Assembly (NCBI GenBank): GCA_027353565.1
Contig: DAIEHO010000240.1
Location: forward strand, 1-6,581
DNA length: 6,581 bases
Reading direction: 5' to 3'
DNA from: Propionibacteriaceae bacterium
GTDB taxonomy: Bacteria; Actinomycetota; Actinomycetes; Propionibacteriales; Propionibacteriaceae
This document shows, piece by piece, positions 5,883 to 6,581 of the stretch. The translations under genes and the position numbers were made by a program. The notes under the pieces were generated by a model. It was given only the letters and a program-made list of their open reading frames with translations. It had not been told where the DNA came from and made no database searches. The first letter of the stretch is position 1. Each line of letters opens with the position of its first letter.

Positions 5883-5888
5883 CCTTTC
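5883..5888 (-). promoter_or_regulatory. Ribosome binding site of the YciI-like gene
   Basis: Minus-strand GAAAGG lies 8 bp before the ATG at 5874 and supports that start. No recognisable -10 or -35 is seen in the 62-bp gap upstream. Confidence 0.55.
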
Positions 5889-5909
5889 ATGGGATGTGGG
5901 GGGTCCGGA

Positions 5910-5927
5910 CGCCACCTGCCGGTGGCG
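5910..5927 (-). terminator. GC hairpin downstream of the glycosyltransferase gene
   Basis: A perfect 7-bp stem CGCCACC/GGTGGCG with a 4-nt loop begins about 10 bp after the glycosyltransferase stop on the minus strand. No U-tract follows. Actinobacterial terminators often lack one, so this is a reasonable end of that transcript, but termination is inferred only from position and stem. Confidence 0.45.
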
Positions 5928-5936
5928 AGGGCGGGG

Positions 5937-6581
5937 TCACTCCTTGCGCGGCCAGCGCCTCGCGATGAACCCCTTGGCTCGTCGGGTCACTTCGGGGATC
6001 CCTCCCGCACGCAGCGACCGTACGAGGACGCGGGCGTAGCCGCCCAGTGTCGGCGCGCCGGGCAGCGGCGGTGGCTCGGCCGCGGCGGGCGGGGCGATCA
6101 GCACGTGGTCGCCGGCGCGGTGCGGCGCGGCCGCGAACTCCATGAGGGGCTGCAGGACGCGCGACCAGCGGTACTGCTCGGCGTACCGGGCGACGTTCAC
6201 CCGCGCCGCGGCTGCGGCCGCCTCGTCGTACAGCATCTCCTCGAGTGCCTTCTCGAGCGCATCGACGTCCTCGGCGGGAACCCCGCGACCGATGCCCTCC
6301 GAGTCGAGGATGTCCCCGAACGAGTCGCCGACCGTGGCGACGATGGGCAGTCCGGTCCACAGGTAGTCGAGGATCCGCGTCCTGAACGAGAACTCCGTCT
6401 CGACGTGGTCGAAGTGGGTCGACACGCCGACGTCCGCGTCGAGCAGGTGGTCGGAGCGCTCCGAGTAGGGCACCCAGCCCGAGTTGAAGAAGACGTGGCG
6501 CCCGACGAGGCCCAGCCTCTCCGCCAGCTGCTGCGTCTCCCATGCGATCCGCATGTCCGGGACCCCGGGGTTCGGGTGCTT
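5937..6581 (-). CDS. GT4-like glycosyltransferase (group 1), C-terminal part (cut by window edge)
   Basis: The frame is open from the right edge; 214 residues are visible and the N-terminal acceptor-binding domain is missing. The internal ATG at 6554 is not the real start, because the preceding codons (KHPNPGVPD) continue the family pattern. The visible part is the nucleotide-sugar-binding Rossmann lobe of a GT-B enzyme: HVFFNSGWVPYSERSDHLLDAD (29-50), a short DVGVSTH strand (50-56), then FSFRTRILDYLWTGLPIVATVGD (64-86) and LDSEGIGRGVP. Where classical group 1 enzymes have EX7E followed by A-M-x-x-G, this one has E63 and D72 (E-x8-D) before YLWTG, a variant I recall from surface-polysaccharide glycosyltransferases. 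After about residue 150 a Pro/Ala-rich linker leads to a basic tail (VTRRAKGFIARRWPRKE) that might bind membrane phosphate. The donor and acceptor cannot be named. A role in cell-envelope glycan synthesis is inference. Confidence 0.82.
   Translation of the reverse strand, partial: KHPNPGVPDMRIAWETQQLAERLGLVGRHVFFNSGWVPYSERSDHLLDADVGVSTHFDHVETEFSFRTRILDYLWTGLPIVATVGDSFGDILDSEGIGRGVPAEDVDALEKALEEMLYDEAAAAAARVNVARYAEQYRWSRVLQPLMEFAAAPHRAGDHVLIAPPAAAEPPPLPGAPTLGGYARVLVRSLRAGGIPEVTRRAKGFIARRWPRKE

Noticed and set aside
5887..6543. Minus-strand 218-codon frame overlapping the glycosyltransferase
   Set aside because: Extremely Arg-rich; the frame ending at 5937 carries the GT-B lobe and continues to the window edge.
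1..6581. Defence system, mobile element, CRISPR, prophage or biosynthetic cluster
   Set aside because: Every substantial coding stretch is explained by housekeeping families; no transposase, integrase, repeat array, tRNA or att-like duplication was seen.

Overview
This window reads as chromosomal DNA of a high-GC Gram-positive bacterium (Actinomycetota). GC is very high, third codon positions are almost all G or C, promoters look like actinobacterial TANNNT -10 boxes, one gene looks leaderless, and the gene set (stand-alone 5'-3' exonuclease, Lnt, clustered metY-metX-metW) fits that phylum. The order cannot be fixed from the sequence; Micrococcales is a guess.

Layout, left to right. Positions 1-424 (minus) hold the N-terminal part of apolipoprotein N-acyltransferase (lnt), cut by the window edge. 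A divergent intergenic region of about 95 bp follows; it holds a 21-bp tandem duplication and candidate -10 boxes for both directions. Positions 520-1470 (plus) encode a stand-alone 5'-3' exonuclease of the PolA N-terminal (FEN/PIN) type. Positions 1564-2475 (plus) encode a lipoprotein substrate-binding protein of the OpuC/ProX osmoprotectant family with no transporter partners beside it. It converges on the end of a minus-strand methionine operon.

That operon is transcribed leftward. It comprises metY (O-acetylhomoserine sulfhydrylase, 4239-5522), metX (homoserine O-acyltransferase, 3096-4232, 6-bp gap) and metW (2503-3099, 4-bp ATGA overlap with metX). MetX acylates homoserine and MetY replaces the acyl group with sulfide to give homocysteine. 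MetW is a SAM-fold protein that accompanies this type of MetX. Upstream on the same strand are a small YciI-like protein (5599-5874) and the C-terminal two thirds or so of a GT4-like glycosyltransferase (5937-6581), cut by the right edge. A GC-rich hairpin separates those two.

No phage, IS, CRISPR, tRNA, rRNA or defence genes are visible. The window looks like ordinary housekeeping chromosome. I do not find an undescribed system. The points worth a second look are modest: the tandem repeat in the divergent promoter, the orphan binding protein, an insertion in the exonuclease, MetW coupled to MetX in an actinobacterium, the YciI neighbour, and the non-canonical active-site region of the glycosyltransferase.
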